A stretch of DNA of 64,000 nucleotides from an uncultured SAR86 cluster bacterium (lineage in GTDB: Bacteria > Pseudomonadota > Gammaproteobacteria > Magnimaribacterales > D2472). The notes beneath the pieces are model-generated. The model saw nothing but the letters and a program-made list of their open reading frames with translations, did no database searches and was not told where the DNA came from. Below are positions 41,089 to 51,153 of this stretch, one piece after another; the stretch's first letter is position 1, and every line of letters begins with the position of its first letter. Both the position numbers and the translations under genes were made by a program. The stretch spans positions 1 to 64,000 of the forward strand of contig CACLXS010000003.1 of the NCBI GenBank assembly GCA_902610905.1. The letters are read 5' to 3'.

Positions 41089-42798
41089 ATGAATGATAAA
41101 ACTAGTAAGTCTCATCTAAGTTTAAGAACACCCTCCAATGAAACTGATGAAAAGTTTATATCAGGAATAAGTTCAGTTTATGAGGCTGCAAAATTAAGAC
41201 GAGCATCTAAGGATCCATCAATTACTGATTATCACTCTCCAGTAAAATTTTCATGGAAAGAGTTTTGGAAAACAATGATATATGAGAATTTACCTCCAGT
41301 AATTTTTTCACCTATTGCAACATTATTTTTAGAAAAATCAAAAAGCAGAGCTTGGCATGTAAGTCAGAATAGAATGCTTGTAGTTGTATCAACTAAACAT
41401 CACTCTTTGAAGGAAATTATACAGACCTGGCTAATTGTCTATCCTGGTTCATGGTTGATGAATATTGGTCTTTATTTTGCAATTTTTACTGAAAAAGAAT
41501 TGATTATGAATATTGATCCGTTTCATATGATCCTAGCCTATTTATTGCTATTTATGAGAAGGCTTATTATTGCAACAAAATATGGATATTTCAGGCCTGA
41601 AGATACTGAAAGATTGTGTCTTCCTGCACCAGATTGGGATAGAAATAAAACCAATAGAAGGTTGGTAGGACAAGGGTGGATGACACCTTGGTTATTTCCT
41701 GGAATTATTGAAGATGAATTGACAGTAGCCATGGATGAAAATGATACTTGTCTTCAAGCCATACCATTTGAAGTTGATTCGCCAACAAAAGACAAGCTAA
41801 TAAACCAACATACTTCAAAACTTTTTCCTCAAACAACAAGCGCGTCTAAAGATAATGAAATTGCATCAGGTTTTGTTTTGTATCGAATCATTAAATCTGT
41901 ATATGACAACCCAATAATAAAAAACTTTTCTTTAATTTATTTTTTTACTGCTTTTACAATTGCTTTAACTCCATTTTTTGTTAAATATCTATATGGCATA
42001 CCATTATTTGGAATGAATCCATATGAAATAACTATTTCTATTGCAACTATGATGGGGTTTTTTAATGGGTTTCAACTTTTGATGTTTGGTTTAGTGTGCT
42101 CAGTTGATTATGAAAGAAGGTTTCAGTGTTCAAAAAAATTAGGTGATTTAGTTTCATATCCTGGTCTTGCTTTAAATAAGTTATTTTCTGGCACTGACTC
42201 AAGTAAGATATACATCGATTTGCAAAAAAGAATAAATGTTTTTAGCTGGATGAATATGAGAAAAGTTCTTAGATCATTTGGAGAGGCATTCTATCTTCGT
42301 ATACAAAGCTATACCTCAATATTAATTTTTTACTCCATGTTTTGTGTTGCAATACTAAATTTAATTATATGGACAGAACTACGACATCACGTATCAACAA
42401 TTTACGTCATAAGTGTCATTATATTTTTTATATCAAGTATTAGTCTTTTTGCCATATACAAAGCTATCAAATTACAATCATTAAGTGCAGAGCACAGAGA
42501 CTTTATTAGAAATGAAATTTTTATTATTGAAGAGGAGATTTGGGAACTTCAGCTAAAAGAAAGACCTAAAAATAAACTTGATGATCTTAAAAGTGCTAAA
42601 GCGCTTCTCGAGCAGGTTGATGAATCAATAAACTATAAAGAACTAATTTATAAGCCAACAACAATATTTGGATATTCTGCTAATAATGGTGTTATGGGAT
42701 CAGTTTTAAGTATAGTTTTAACTGGAGTTTTATTTGCTATTCAGGGGTTTGTTTCAACTGGAATAAGATATGACTCATTTGGTTGGTTTAATTTTTAG
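41089..42798 (+). CDS. hypothetical polytopic membrane protein
   Basis: 569-aa uninterrupted ORF with multiple TM segments; no family recognised. Confidence 0.65.
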   Translation: MNDKTSKSHLSLRTPSNETDEKFISGISSVYEAAKLRRASKDPSITDYHSPVKFSWKEFWKTMIYENLPPVIFSPIATLFLEKSKSRAWHVSQNRMLVVVSTKHHSLKEIIQTWLIVYPGSWLMNIGLYFAIFTEKELIMNIDPFHMILAYLLLFMRRLIIATKYGYFRPEDTERLCLPAPDWDRNKTNRRLVGQGWMTPWLFPGIIEDELTVAMDENDTCLQAIPFEVDSPTKDKLINQHTSKLFPQTTSASKDNEIASGFVLYRIIKSVYDNPIIKNFSLIYFFTAFTIALTPFFVKYLYGIPLFGMNPYEITISIATMMGFFNGFQLLMFGLVCSVDYERRFQCSKKLGDLVSYPGLALNKLFSGTDSSKIYIDLQKRINVFSWMNMRKVLRSFGEAFYLRIQSYTSILIFYSMFCVAILNLIIWTELRHHVSTIYVISVIIFFISSISLFAIYKAIKLQSLSAEHRDFIRNEIFIIEEEIWELQLKERPKNKLDDLKSAKALLEQVDESINYKELIYKPTTIFGYSANNGVMGSVLSIVLTGVLFAIQGFVSTGIRYDSFGWFNF

Positions 42799-44056
42799 AA
42801 TTTATTTTTTTAATTTTTATTCTTGCTATTGAGTTATCTTCAATTTTTAGTATCTCAAATCTGTATTTTTTTATTTCTATGCAAAGGTTTGCTTGAGGAA
42901 TTTGATCTAAATGTTCTGTTATTAATCCATTTATTGTTTTAGAGTTTTCTTCTGATATTGACCAATCTAAATAGTTATTTAAATCACGAATTTTTGAATT
43001 GCCATCGGTTAAAACAGACCCATCTTTTAATTGAGTAAATTCTTTTTCCAGTTCTATTTTATCACTGCCAAATTTTCCAGCAATTTCTTTAAAAATATCT
43101 TCTATAGTTATTAGGCCTTCTATTTCTCCATATTCATCTACAACTAGTGCCATATTCTTATCATTATCTTGAAATTCCTTTAATTGCTTCATTAATGCAG
43201 TTGATTGAGATACAAAATATGTTTTTGACAGAGCACAACTTATATCTTGGCCAGATTCAATTTTTTCTAAAAATGTATGTGAGTCTTTAAGGTGAAGTGT
43301 TCCAAGCTCTTTATCAATTGATTTTCTATACACAGGCAGTCTTGTATATTCTGATGATTCAATTATTTTTTTATTTTCTTCATAGCCAAGATCTGCATCA
43401 ATACCAATTATCTCAGAAGTAGGGGTCATAATATCTTCAACAACTAGCTCTTCCATACCAAGAATAGATGACAACATGCCTCTGTATTGCTTCGGAATTA
43501 AATCTCCAGACTCATCTAATAATGTTTTAAGCTCTTGTGTATTTAAATTATCATTATCTTTTGCATCTTTAACACTTATATTAAAAATTTTGAGGACTTT
43601 TGAGCTTATAAAATTTGTAATAACAATTATTGGCCTCAAAAGATAAAGCAGAGGTTTTAGTAATATTGAAGACCTTCTTGCAAAGCTTTCAGGTTTTACA
43701 GCAGCCATAGTTTTTGGAGTTATTTCTGAAAAAATTAAAATAAATGTAGTTAATAGCACTGCTCCAAGTAGTACGTTGCCTCCAAAATAATTCAACATAA
43801 TTATTGTAACTATTGATGATGCAAGAATGTTTGCAAAATTATTCCCAACTAAGATTGTTGCTAACAGCAAATCTGGTTTTGTTAAAAGTTTAAGTGCTCT
43901 TTTTGCACCTCTGTCACGTTTTTTTGAAAGGTTTTTTAGCTTAATTTTATTAGCAGCCATCATTCCTGTTTCTGACCCAGAGAAGAATGCGCTAAGAATC
44001 AATAAGCTTAATAAGCTTATAAGCAAGAATAACAACGAAGGTTCTGAATCCATCAA
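42788..44056 (-). CDS. CNNM/HlyC/CorC-type transporter with CBS pair (CorB/YfjD-like)
   Basis: SAFFSGSETGMMAANKIKLKNL DUF21; VEDIMTPTSEIIGID; DEYGEIEGLITIEDIFKEI; C-terminal CorC_HlyC domain. Confidence 0.93.
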   Translation of the reverse strand: MMDSEPSLLFLLISLLSLLILSAFFSGSETGMMAANKIKLKNLSKKRDRGAKRALKLLTKPDLLLATILVGNNFANILASSIVTIIMLNYFGGNVLLGAVLLTTFILIFSEITPKTMAAVKPESFARRSSILLKPLLYLLRPIIVITNFISSKVLKIFNISVKDAKDNDNLNTQELKTLLDESGDLIPKQYRGMLSSILGMEELVVEDIMTPTSEIIGIDADLGYEENKKIIESSEYTRLPVYRKSIDKELGTLHLKDSHTFLEKIESGQDISCALSKTYFVSQSTALMKQLKEFQDNDKNMALVVDEYGEIEGLITIEDIFKEIAGKFGSDKIELEKEFTQLKDGSVLTDGNSKIRDLNNYLDWSISEENSKTINGLITEHLDQIPQANLCIEIKKYRFEILKIEDNSIARIKIKKINSKN

Positions 44057-44623
44057 TTAATTATAAATTAAGTAAGAATTTGCAAGGTATGCAAATAGTA
44101 CTGCCCACATTGATATGAATAAGCCTCTTGTTGCATATTTGATTGGAAAATTAAAAAACTTTGTGCCAACTAATGTAATTAAATATATAAACCATGCAAT
44201 TATGGTGAATGATGTCTTAATAATCAAATTATTTGTAAAAATAGATTGAATTGCAAAACCCGAGATTAAAGCTAAGGATAAGAATAGTAGTCCTATTCCT
44301 AGTATTTTAAAAACAAGTTTATAGCTTCTTTCAATTGGAAAAGACTCAGCATTTTCAAAAAGTCCAAGTTTTATTTTTCTTACATTTCTTTCGAGCAAAA
44401 CTATTTCATAGTAAGAAATAAACAATATTATTAGACTTAGGCCTGTTACTAAAAAATGTAATGTTGGTAATAGCGTTATAGATTGATATAAAACAAGATA
44501 CATAACTATATATGAAATAGAAGATACAAAACTTGCTATATATAGTGAGTTAGGTTTTTTTACTAAAACCCTAACAATAAAATATAAAAATACAGATATA
44601 GTAACTTGTGTAATAAAATTCAT
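44057..44623 (-). CDS. YpjD-like / cytochrome c assembly family membrane protein (short)
   Basis: Polytopic membrane protein beside CorB-like gene as in other gammaproteobacteria; family call relies mostly on context. Confidence 0.5.
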   Translation of the reverse strand: MNFITQVTISVFLYFIVRVLVKKPNSLYIASFVSSISYIVMYLVLYQSITLLPTLHFLVTGLSLIILFISYYEIVLLERNVRKIKLGLFENAESFPIERSYKLVFKILGIGLLFLSLALISGFAIQSIFTNNLIIKTSFTIIAWFIYLITLVGTKFFNFPIKYATRGLFISMWAVLFAYLANSYLIYN

Positions 44624-44729
44624 CTTAAATTTAGATTTTTAAAAACTTTATATATTAATACTATCAATATTATCAAGGTTACCCTAAAATACACATCTTT
44701 TTTAATATTAAGAATACAAATAGATAAAT

Positions 44730-45248
44730 ATGGTAATAATTAGATTAGCAAGAAGCGGGGCAAAGAAGAACCCTTACTACTTTATAACAGTCGCAGACGA
44801 AAGACGCCCAAGAGATGGAAAGTTTATTGAAAGACTTGGATTTTTTAATCCAAGTGCAAGCGGCCAAGAAGAAAGACTAAGGCTTGATCTTGATAAGCTC
44901 AATGAGTGGGTTGCCAAAGGAGCTCAGTTAAGTGAAAGAGTTCAATCTCTTGTTAAAGAAGCCAATTTATCTCCAGAAGAATTACAAGAAAAACTTGATG
45001 CAAAAAAAGCTAAAGCTGAAGCAAAAAAAGCAGCAATAGAGGCAAAATTAGCCAAAGAAGCAGAAGAAAAAGCCGCTGAAGAAGCTGCAGCTGCTGAAGA
45101 AGAAGCACCTGCTGAAGAAGAAGCTCCAGTTGAGGAAGAAGTAGTCCCTGCTGAAGAAGAAGCTCCAGTTGAGGAAGCGCCTGCTGAAGAAGAATCCGCA
45201 GAAGAAGAATCTGCAGAAAAAGATTCTTCAGATGATGAAAGCAAATAA
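44730..45248 (+). CDS. rpsP: 30S ribosomal protein S16 with long acidic C-terminal extension
   Basis: [41 protein letters not shown] core; then Ala/Glu-rich tail to 172 aa. Confidence 0.97.
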   Translation: MVIIRLARSGAKKNPYYFITVADERRPRDGKFIERLGFFNPSASGQEERLRLDLDKLNEWVAKGAQLSERVQSLVKEANLSPEELQEKLDAKKAKAEAKKAAIEAKLAKEAEEKAAEEAAAAEEEAPAEEEAPVEEEVVPAEEEAPVEEAPAEEESAEEESAEKDSSDDESK

Positions 45249-45774
45249 TAAAAATACAGAAAATTTAATTTGCATTGCCTCTATAGGCAAACCTCGAGGA
45301 CTAAAGGGAGAATTCTTTCTTAACTCTTATTGCAACCCAAAAGAAAATATTCTTGAATATACTAATTTTTATATTAATAACAATAGTATTCCAAATTTTC
45401 ATATCGAATATATAAAAAAAATAAATAGTAAATTTTGTGCAAAAGTAGCAGATATTAATGATATTGATGTTATTAAAAAATTTACTAACTTAAAAATATA
45501 CATAAATAAACAAGATCTTCCTAAGCTAGATAATAACGAAGCATATTGGTTTGAACTAATTGACATGGAGGTTATAGACAAAAAATCAAGAGATCTTTTG
45601 GGCAAAGTATCTTCTTTGAATAACTTCGGAGCTCATGACTGTTTAGAAATTAATCCTACAAAACTGTCAGTAGATAATGAGAAAAGACTGATACCATTTA
45701 TTAAAAATGAATTTATTCAATCAATAGAAAGAGAAAAAAACATAATATATGTTAATTGGGATAAAACTTTTTGA
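45235..45774 (+). CDS. rimM: ribosome maturation factor RimM
   Basis: [34 protein letters not shown]; start trimmed to ATG at 45235 (or 45232), because the listed start lies inside the rpsP tail. Confidence 0.9.
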   Translation: MKANNKNTENLICIASIGKPRGLKGEFFLNSYCNPKENILEYTNFYINNNSIPNFHIEYIKKINSKFCAKVADINDIDVIKKFTNLKIYINKQDLPKLDNNEAYWFELIDMEVIDKKSRDLLGKVSSLNNFGAHDCLEINPTKLSVDNEKRLIPFIKNEFIQSIEREKNIIYVNWDKTF

Positions 45775-45775
45775 T

Positions 45776-46504
45776 ATGAGGTTTAATGTACTTACAATTT
45801 TTCCTGAGATTTTCAATGTATTTGAATATGGGGTTATATCAAAAATATTTGATAATAATAATTCAATAAATTGTTATGACATTAGAAAAAATTCAATAAA
45901 TACACATGGTCAGATTGATGGAAAGCTCTATGGCGGTGGTGAAGGTATGTTGATGATGCCTCAGCCATTAAAGGATACATTATTTGAAATTCCTGAAAAT
46001 GAACGTGGTCTTGTTGTATATCTTAGCCCACAAGGAACAAGGCTTACTCAAGATAAAATAATTGATTTGTCATCAATGCAAGCATTAACGATACTTTGCG
46101 GAAGATATGAGGGAGTTGATCAAAGGTTTATTGATAAATATGTTGATGAAGAAATTTCTGTAGGAGACTTTGTAATGAGTGGTGGTGAGTATCCAGCTAT
46201 ATGCTTAATAGATGCTATCGCTAGGAATTTACCTGGAACAGTTGGAAATCAAGATTCTGTTAAAAATGATTCATTCTCTAATGGTTTATTAAAAGGTCCT
46301 GCTTATACAAGACCAGAAATTTTTGAAGATGATCAAGTTCCTAATGTACTTCTTTCAGGAAATCATTCAAAAATTAATGAATGGAAAGCTCAGAAATCTC
46401 TTATCAATACATATTTAAGAAGACCAGATTTAATAAATAAGTTAAAATTAACAAAAAAACAAAAAAAACTCTTGGAAGAATGGGAATCTAAGGATATCCT
46501 ATAG
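45776..46504 (+). CDS. trmD: tRNA (guanine-N1)-methyltransferase
   Basis: MRFNVLTIFPEIF, YGGGEGMLMMPQPL, LCGRYEGVDQRFID, DFVMSGGE. Confidence 0.97.
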   Translation: MRFNVLTIFPEIFNVFEYGVISKIFDNNNSINCYDIRKNSINTHGQIDGKLYGGGEGMLMMPQPLKDTLFEIPENERGLVVYLSPQGTRLTQDKIIDLSSMQALTILCGRYEGVDQRFIDKYVDEEISVGDFVMSGGEYPAICLIDAIARNLPGTVGNQDSVKNDSFSNGLLKGPAYTRPEIFEDDQVPNVLLSGNHSKINEWKAQKSLINTYLRRPDLINKLKLTKKQKKLLEEWESKDIL

Positions 46505-46523
46505 CACTTTTTAGGCGAATATA

Positions 46524-47087
46524 ATGAATGAATCTGATAATAAAAATTTAGATAACGAAGTTTCTGAAGAAGTAACAGAAGAGGTAACTGCTGAAGCTGC
46601 TGATGAAGTAACAGAAGAGGTAACCGCTGAAGCTGCTGAGGAAGTTTCTGAAGAAGTAACAGAAGAGGTAACTGCTGAAGCTGCTGATGAAGTACTAGAG
46701 GAAGATGCTTCTGTAAATGTTTCATTAGACGAAAAGACACCTTCTCAGATTGTTAACGATTTTGAATCAAATCAACTAAAAACAGATATTCCATCTTTTA
46801 GACCTGGTGATACTATTGTGGTTTCAGTAAAAGTAAAAGAAGGCGATAGAACAAGACTACAAGCCTTTGAGGGCGTTGTAATGGGCATTAAAAAAAGAGG
46901 CCTAAATTCTTCATTTATTGTTAGAAAAATTTCAAGTGGTATTGGCGTAGAAAGAACTTTCCAAACACATAGCCCACTTATTGACTCAATTAAAGTTAAA
47001 AGAAAAGGTGACGTTCGACAATCAAAGCTTTTCTACTTAAGAGAAAGATCAGGTAAATCAGCCAGAATTAAAGAAAGATTAGACTAG
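46524..47087 (+). CDS. rplS: 50S ribosomal protein L19 with acidic repeat N-terminal extension
   Basis: [63 protein letters not shown] core preceded by about 60 acidic residues. Confidence 0.97.
   Translation: MNESDNKNLDNEVSEEVTEEVTAEAADEVTEEVTAEAAEEVSEEVTEEVTAEAADEVLEEDASVNVSLDEKTPSQIVNDFESNQLKTDIPSFRPGDTIVVSVKVKEGDRTRLQAFEGVVMGIKKRGLNSSFIVRKISSGIGVERTFQTHSPLIDSIKVKRKGDVRQSKLFYLRERSGKSARIKERLD
46557..46688 (+). repeat. in-frame tandem repeat in rplS 5' region
   Basis: 48-nt GAAGTTTCTGAAGAAGTAACAGAAGAGGTAACTGCTGAAGCTGCTGAT identical at 46557-46604 and 46641-46688, with a 36-nt near-copy at 46605-46640. Confidence 0.95.
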
Positions 47088-47091
47088 TTTA

Positions 47092-47979
47092 ATGATCAAA
47101 GACTATAAAAAGGATCATATAATTAGATCCTTTTTAAATTCTCTTTATATTGAAAAAGGACTTTCAAAAAATACAGTATCTTCTTATGAAAATGATATCT
47201 CATCATTTTTATCTTGGTTAAATAAAAAACAAAAAAATTATCAACATGTCTCCAGTAAGGATATTAATGAATTTATTTCAAATTTGTTTAATTCTGGTTT
47301 AAAAAGCTCTTCTATTAATAGAAAAATTTCATCTATTAAACATTTTTATTTATTTTTATCTAAGAAAAAAATTATTAAATACTCGCCAGCAGATGAAATT
47401 GAAACACCTAAACAAGAAAAATATTTACCTATATCTATGTCAGAAGAAGAGGTTGAAAGATTGCTTAATAGTCCAAATTCTAATCAAATTATAGAAAGAA
47501 GAGATAAGGCAATGATAGAAATTCTATATGCAACCGGAATGAGAATTTCCGAATTAGTTAATTTAAAGCTAACAGATGTAGATTTTAATAGATCAGTGTT
47601 AAAAGTTTTTGGTAAAGGCTCTAAAGAGCGTCTGGTGCCGTATGGTGAAAAAGCTGCAGAGGCGTTGCATATTTATCTGAGAGATAGAAAAAGATCAGAT
47701 TCAAAAAGTGTTTTTTTGAGTAACAGAGGGTCACAAATTACTCGTGGAGCTTTCTGGCAAAGAATAAAAATATACATCAAGCGTGAAAATCTAAAATCTT
47801 CAATTTCACCTCATACTTTACGACATGCTTTTGCAACACATTTGCTAAATAGAGGTGCAGACTTGAGATCAGTACAAATTTTACTTGGGCATAGTGACTT
47901 ATCAACAACCCAAATATATACTCATATTGCAAAACAACGATTAGGTGAAATACTTAAAAAACATCATCCAAGAGGTTAA
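47092..47979 (+). CDS. xerD: tyrosine recombinase XerD (XerC/D family)
   Basis: EKGLSKNTVSSYENDISSFLSWL; ATGMRISELVNL; HTLRHAFATHLLNRGADLRSVQILLGHSDLSTTQIYTH; dsbC downstream as in gammaproteobacteria. Confidence 0.92.
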   Translation: MIKDYKKDHIIRSFLNSLYIEKGLSKNTVSSYENDISSFLSWLNKKQKNYQHVSSKDINEFISNLFNSGLKSSSINRKISSIKHFYLFLSKKKIIKYSPADEIETPKQEKYLPISMSEEEVERLLNSPNSNQIIERRDKAMIEILYATGMRISELVNLKLTDVDFNRSVLKVFGKGSKERLVPYGEKAAEALHIYLRDRKRSDSKSVFLSNRGSQITRGAFWQRIKIYIKRENLKSSISPHTLRHAFATHLLNRGADLRSVQILLGHSDLSTTQIYTHIAKQRLGEILKKHHPRG

Positions 47980-47980
47980 A

Positions 47981-48694
47981 GTGAATAAATTAGGTTTTTC
48001 ATTTTTATTGATAATAATTTCATTTTTTACTTTGTCATCTGAGGACAAGATTCAAGAAAGTATACAAAAGATACTTCCTGCGGGAGCAAAAATAGAATTA
48101 ATTAAAGAATCAGATATAAAGGGTCTTTATGCTGTTTATTATGGGGACCTAGAACCAATATATGTTTCAAAAGATGGCCAATTTTTTATATATGGAGATT
48201 TGTTCCAAATTACTAATAATGGCATTTCTAATATAAGCAATATAAATCTTGCCAAAAAACGTAAGGCAATAATTGAAGAAATATCAACTAAAGATTTCAT
48301 ATCATTTAAAGCAGAAAACGAAAAATACCAGGTAACTGTTTTCACTGATGTTGACTGTGTTTACTGCAGAAAGCTTCATGACAATATAAAGGAATATAAC
48401 AAGCTAGGAATTACTATAAATTATGCTGCCTTCCCAAGATCAGGAATTGGAACATCTTCTTTTACAAAAATGGTAGGAGCTTGGTGCTCTAGCAATCCAA
48501 AAGAAAGTATCACTAAACTAAAAAATAATGAAAATATTGATATATCATTTTGTGATAATCAACCTGTAGCTAAACAATTTGCAATCGGACAAAAGCTTGG
48601 AGTTAATGGTACCCCGTCAATCTTTTTATCTGACGGATCATTTTTTCCAGGATATTTATCGCCTGAGGATCTATTAAAAGAACTAAAATCCTAA
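47981..48694 (+). CDS. dsbC: thiol:disulfide interchange protein DsbC
   Basis: VTVFTDVDCVYCRKLHDNI, NGTPSIFLSDG; GTG start at 47981 giving a signal peptide. Confidence 0.9.
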   Translation: MNKLGFSFLLIIISFFTLSSEDKIQESIQKILPAGAKIELIKESDIKGLYAVYYGDLEPIYVSKDGQFFIYGDLFQITNNGISNISNINLAKKRKAIIEEISTKDFISFKAENEKYQVTVFTDVDCVYCRKLHDNIKEYNKLGITINYAAFPRSGIGTSSFTKMVGAWCSSNPKESITKLKNNENIDISFCDNQPVAKQFAIGQKLGVNGTPSIFLSDGSFFPGYLSPEDLLKELKS

Positions 48695-48695
48695 A

Positions 48696-49883
48696 ATGCC
48701 TAATCAAGACTTTAAAAACGCTAAGAAACTCCCCCCATATATTTTTGGGCAGATTAATTCATTAAAGAATGAAGCTAGATCTCGCGGTGAAGATATCATC
48801 GATTTTGGCATGGGTAACCCTGATCAACCAACACCAAATGTCGTAGTTAATAAATTAGTTGAAACAGTTAAAAACCCTGTAACACACAGATATTCTCAAT
48901 CAGCCGGACTGCCAAAACTTCGATTAGCTATAAAAAATTGGTATTTAAGAAAATATAATATTCATTTAGATCAAGATTTTGAGATTGTTACATGCATGGG
49001 TTCAAAAGAGGGTATAGCCCACCTTTCTTTGGCTACTTTATCTCAAGATGACACAGTAATAGTTCAATCACCAACTTATCCTATTCATTCTTATGGTGTT
49101 GTAATTGCTGGAGCAAATTTGTATTCGGTTACACTAAAAGATGATACAGATGAGTTTTTAAAAGATGTGGAGGAGGCAATAAATACCTCCAAAACTAAAC
49201 CAAAAATGATAATCATTAATTTTCCATCAAACCCAACAACACAAGCAGTTTCAGTTGATTTTTTTGAAAAGATTATAAATATTGGAAAAAAATATGATAT
49301 TTGGATAATTCATGATCTCGCATATGCTGATATTGTATTTGATGAATATAAAGCACCTTCTATTCTTGAGGTTGATGGCGCAAAAGATATTGCGGTGGAA
49401 TTTTTTACATTATCAAAATCTTATAATATGCCTGGTTGGAGAGTTGGATTTTGTTGTGGAAATAAAAACTTAGTTCAAGCTCTAACAAAAATTAAATCAT
49501 ATATGGATTATGGAACTTTTACTCCAATACAGGTTGCTGCAATTAAAGCAATAAATGAATGTGACAGCGAAGTAAGTGCAATTCGTGATATGTATGAAAG
49601 TAGAAGGAATGAATTATGTGATGGACTTAATCGCATAGGCTGGGATGTTGCAAAGCCACTTGCTACAATGTTTGTTTGGGCAAAAATACCTGAAAAGTAT
49701 ATTAAATTAGGCTCTTTAGAATTTAGTAAAATGCTTATAAAGTATGCTCAAGTTGCTGTTTCTCCAGGAGCAGGCTTTGGTGAGGATGGTGATGAGTATG
49801 TTAGATTTTCACTTATTGAGAATGAACAAAGAATAAAACAAGCAGTGAGAGGAATTAAAAATTTTTTTTCAATGGAAATATAA
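48696..49883 (+). CDS. class I/II aminotransferase (AlaC-like)
   Basis: IDFGMGNPDQPTPN, HRYSQSAGLPKLRLAI, FPSNPTTQAV, SKSYNMPGWRVGF. Confidence 0.88.
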   Translation: MPNQDFKNAKKLPPYIFGQINSLKNEARSRGEDIIDFGMGNPDQPTPNVVVNKLVETVKNPVTHRYSQSAGLPKLRLAIKNWYLRKYNIHLDQDFEIVTCMGSKEGIAHLSLATLSQDDTVIVQSPTYPIHSYGVVIAGANLYSVTLKDDTDEFLKDVEEAINTSKTKPKMIIINFPSNPTTQAVSVDFFEKIINIGKKYDIWIIHDLAYADIVFDEYKAPSILEVDGAKDIAVEFFTLSKSYNMPGWRVGFCCGNKNLVQALTKIKSYMDYGTFTPIQVAAIKAINECDSEVSAIRDMYESRRNELCDGLNRIGWDVAKPLATMFVWAKIPEKYIKLGSLEFSKMLIKYAQVAVSPGAGFGEDGDEYVRFSLIENEQRIKQAVRGIKNFFSMEI

Positions 49884-51151
49884 TGGAAAAATTAAAAGTA
49901 GGAATTTGTGGATGGGGGAACGTTGCGACTGGGTTATTTAAAGCACTAGAAAAAAATGCAGATATTATTGCGTTAAATGCAGGTACTAAATTTACAGTAA
50001 GTGTCATAGGAGCAAGAAGAGACAATCCACAATGTGATCCTGGTAACACGCCTATTGAGAGAGATATATTTGATGTTACTAAACATGATATTGATGTTCT
50101 TGTAGAGCTTATTGGGGGAGTAGAGGTAGCAAGAGAGTTAATCATAGAGGCAATTAAGAATAAAAAACATGTTGTAACTGCAAACAAGGCCGTTATCTAT
50201 CATCATGGGGATGAAATCTTTAAATTAGCAAAGGAAAACAATGTAAGAGTGCTTTTTGAGTCAGCAGTTTGTGCAGGAACTCCAATTATAAAATTATTGA
50301 ATGAAGAGCTGGCAGCAAATAGAGTATCAAAGATTTCAGGAATGCTAAACGGAACATCTAATTTCATCTTATCAAATATGGAAGAAGGTGCTGAATTTCA
50401 TTCAACTCTTGAATTGGCTCAGAAAGAAGGATATGCAGAGCCTGACCCAACCTTTGATATTGAAGGTATGGACGCTGCACATAAGATTGGTATTTTATCA
50501 GCTCTAGCTTTTGGAACATCTTTGCCTCCGAAAGATTTTTATGTTGAAGGCATTACAAAAATAGAAAAAAGTGATTTTACATATGCAATGGATATGGGTT
50601 ACACCGTTAAACATCTTGCAGTAGCTAAAGTTGACGAAAATCTTCTAGAGCTTAGGGCGCATCCTGCATTAATAAAGCTTGATTCACATCTTGCCAACTT
50701 AAAGGGTGTAAGAAATGGTATGGAGATAGATACGGACTTAATTGGAAAAATACATATAGCAGGCTCAGGAGCTGGACAGGAATCAACTGCTTCTGGATTA
50801 ATTTCAGACCTTATTAATTTAGCAAATTCAAAAGCTATAAATGATCAACCAGATAATAATAATATTACTTCATATGAAGTCTCAGAATTTTCTGAACTTG
50901 TCTTTCAATATTATTTTTATATAGAAGCAGAAGATAAACCAGGTGTTATGGCATCAATAACATCTTTAATGGCATCAAAACAAGTAGGAATTGAATCAAT
51001 TGTTCAAAAAGAAGAATTAGATGAAAATTGTGTTCCTATAATATTAATAACTGACCCATTTAAAGAAAGCGATCACTCTGAACTACACAAAGAGTTATTA
51101 ACTATAGAATCGGTTAAAAATATAAGATCTATTAGAATAGAATCTAACTAA
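49883..51151 (+). CDS. hom: homoserine dehydrogenase
   Basis: GICGWGNVATGLF, VVTANKAVI, ISGMLNGTSNFILSNM, C-terminal ACT domain. Confidence 0.97.
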   Translation: MEKLKVGICGWGNVATGLFKALEKNADIIALNAGTKFTVSVIGARRDNPQCDPGNTPIERDIFDVTKHDIDVLVELIGGVEVARELIIEAIKNKKHVVTANKAVIYHHGDEIFKLAKENNVRVLFESAVCAGTPIIKLLNEELAANRVSKISGMLNGTSNFILSNMEEGAEFHSTLELAQKEGYAEPDPTFDIEGMDAAHKIGILSALAFGTSLPPKDFYVEGITKIEKSDFTYAMDMGYTVKHLAVAKVDENLLELRAHPALIKLDSHLANLKGVRNGMEIDTDLIGKIHIAGSGAGQESTASGLISDLINLANSKAINDQPDNNNITSYEVSEFSELVFQYYFYIEAEDKPGVMASITSLMASKQVGIESIVQKEELDENCVPIILITDPFKESDHSELHKELLTIESVKNIRSIRIESN

Positions 51152-51153
51152 TA

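Noticed and set aside
45169-45234. Upstream rimM start giving a Lys-rich N-terminus ([14 protein letters not shown]...)
   Set aside because: It is an alternate-frame reading of the rpsP tail; the ATG at 45232/45235 gives a normal RimM N-terminus.
44942-45244. Ser/Ala-rich 100-aa ORF on - strand
   Set aside because: Exact antisense of the Glu/Ala codon repeats in the rpsP tail; the low-complexity composition explains the open frame.
46390-46740. Leu/Gln/Pro-rich 116-aa ORF on - strand
   Set aside because: Antisense of trmD 3' end and the rplS acidic repeat; compositional artefact.
47092-47979. Tyrosine recombinase as a sign of an integrated mobile element
   Set aside because: Sequence and neighbourhood (rplS...xerD-dsbC-hom-thrC) match housekeeping XerD; no att repeats, transposase or phage genes nearby.
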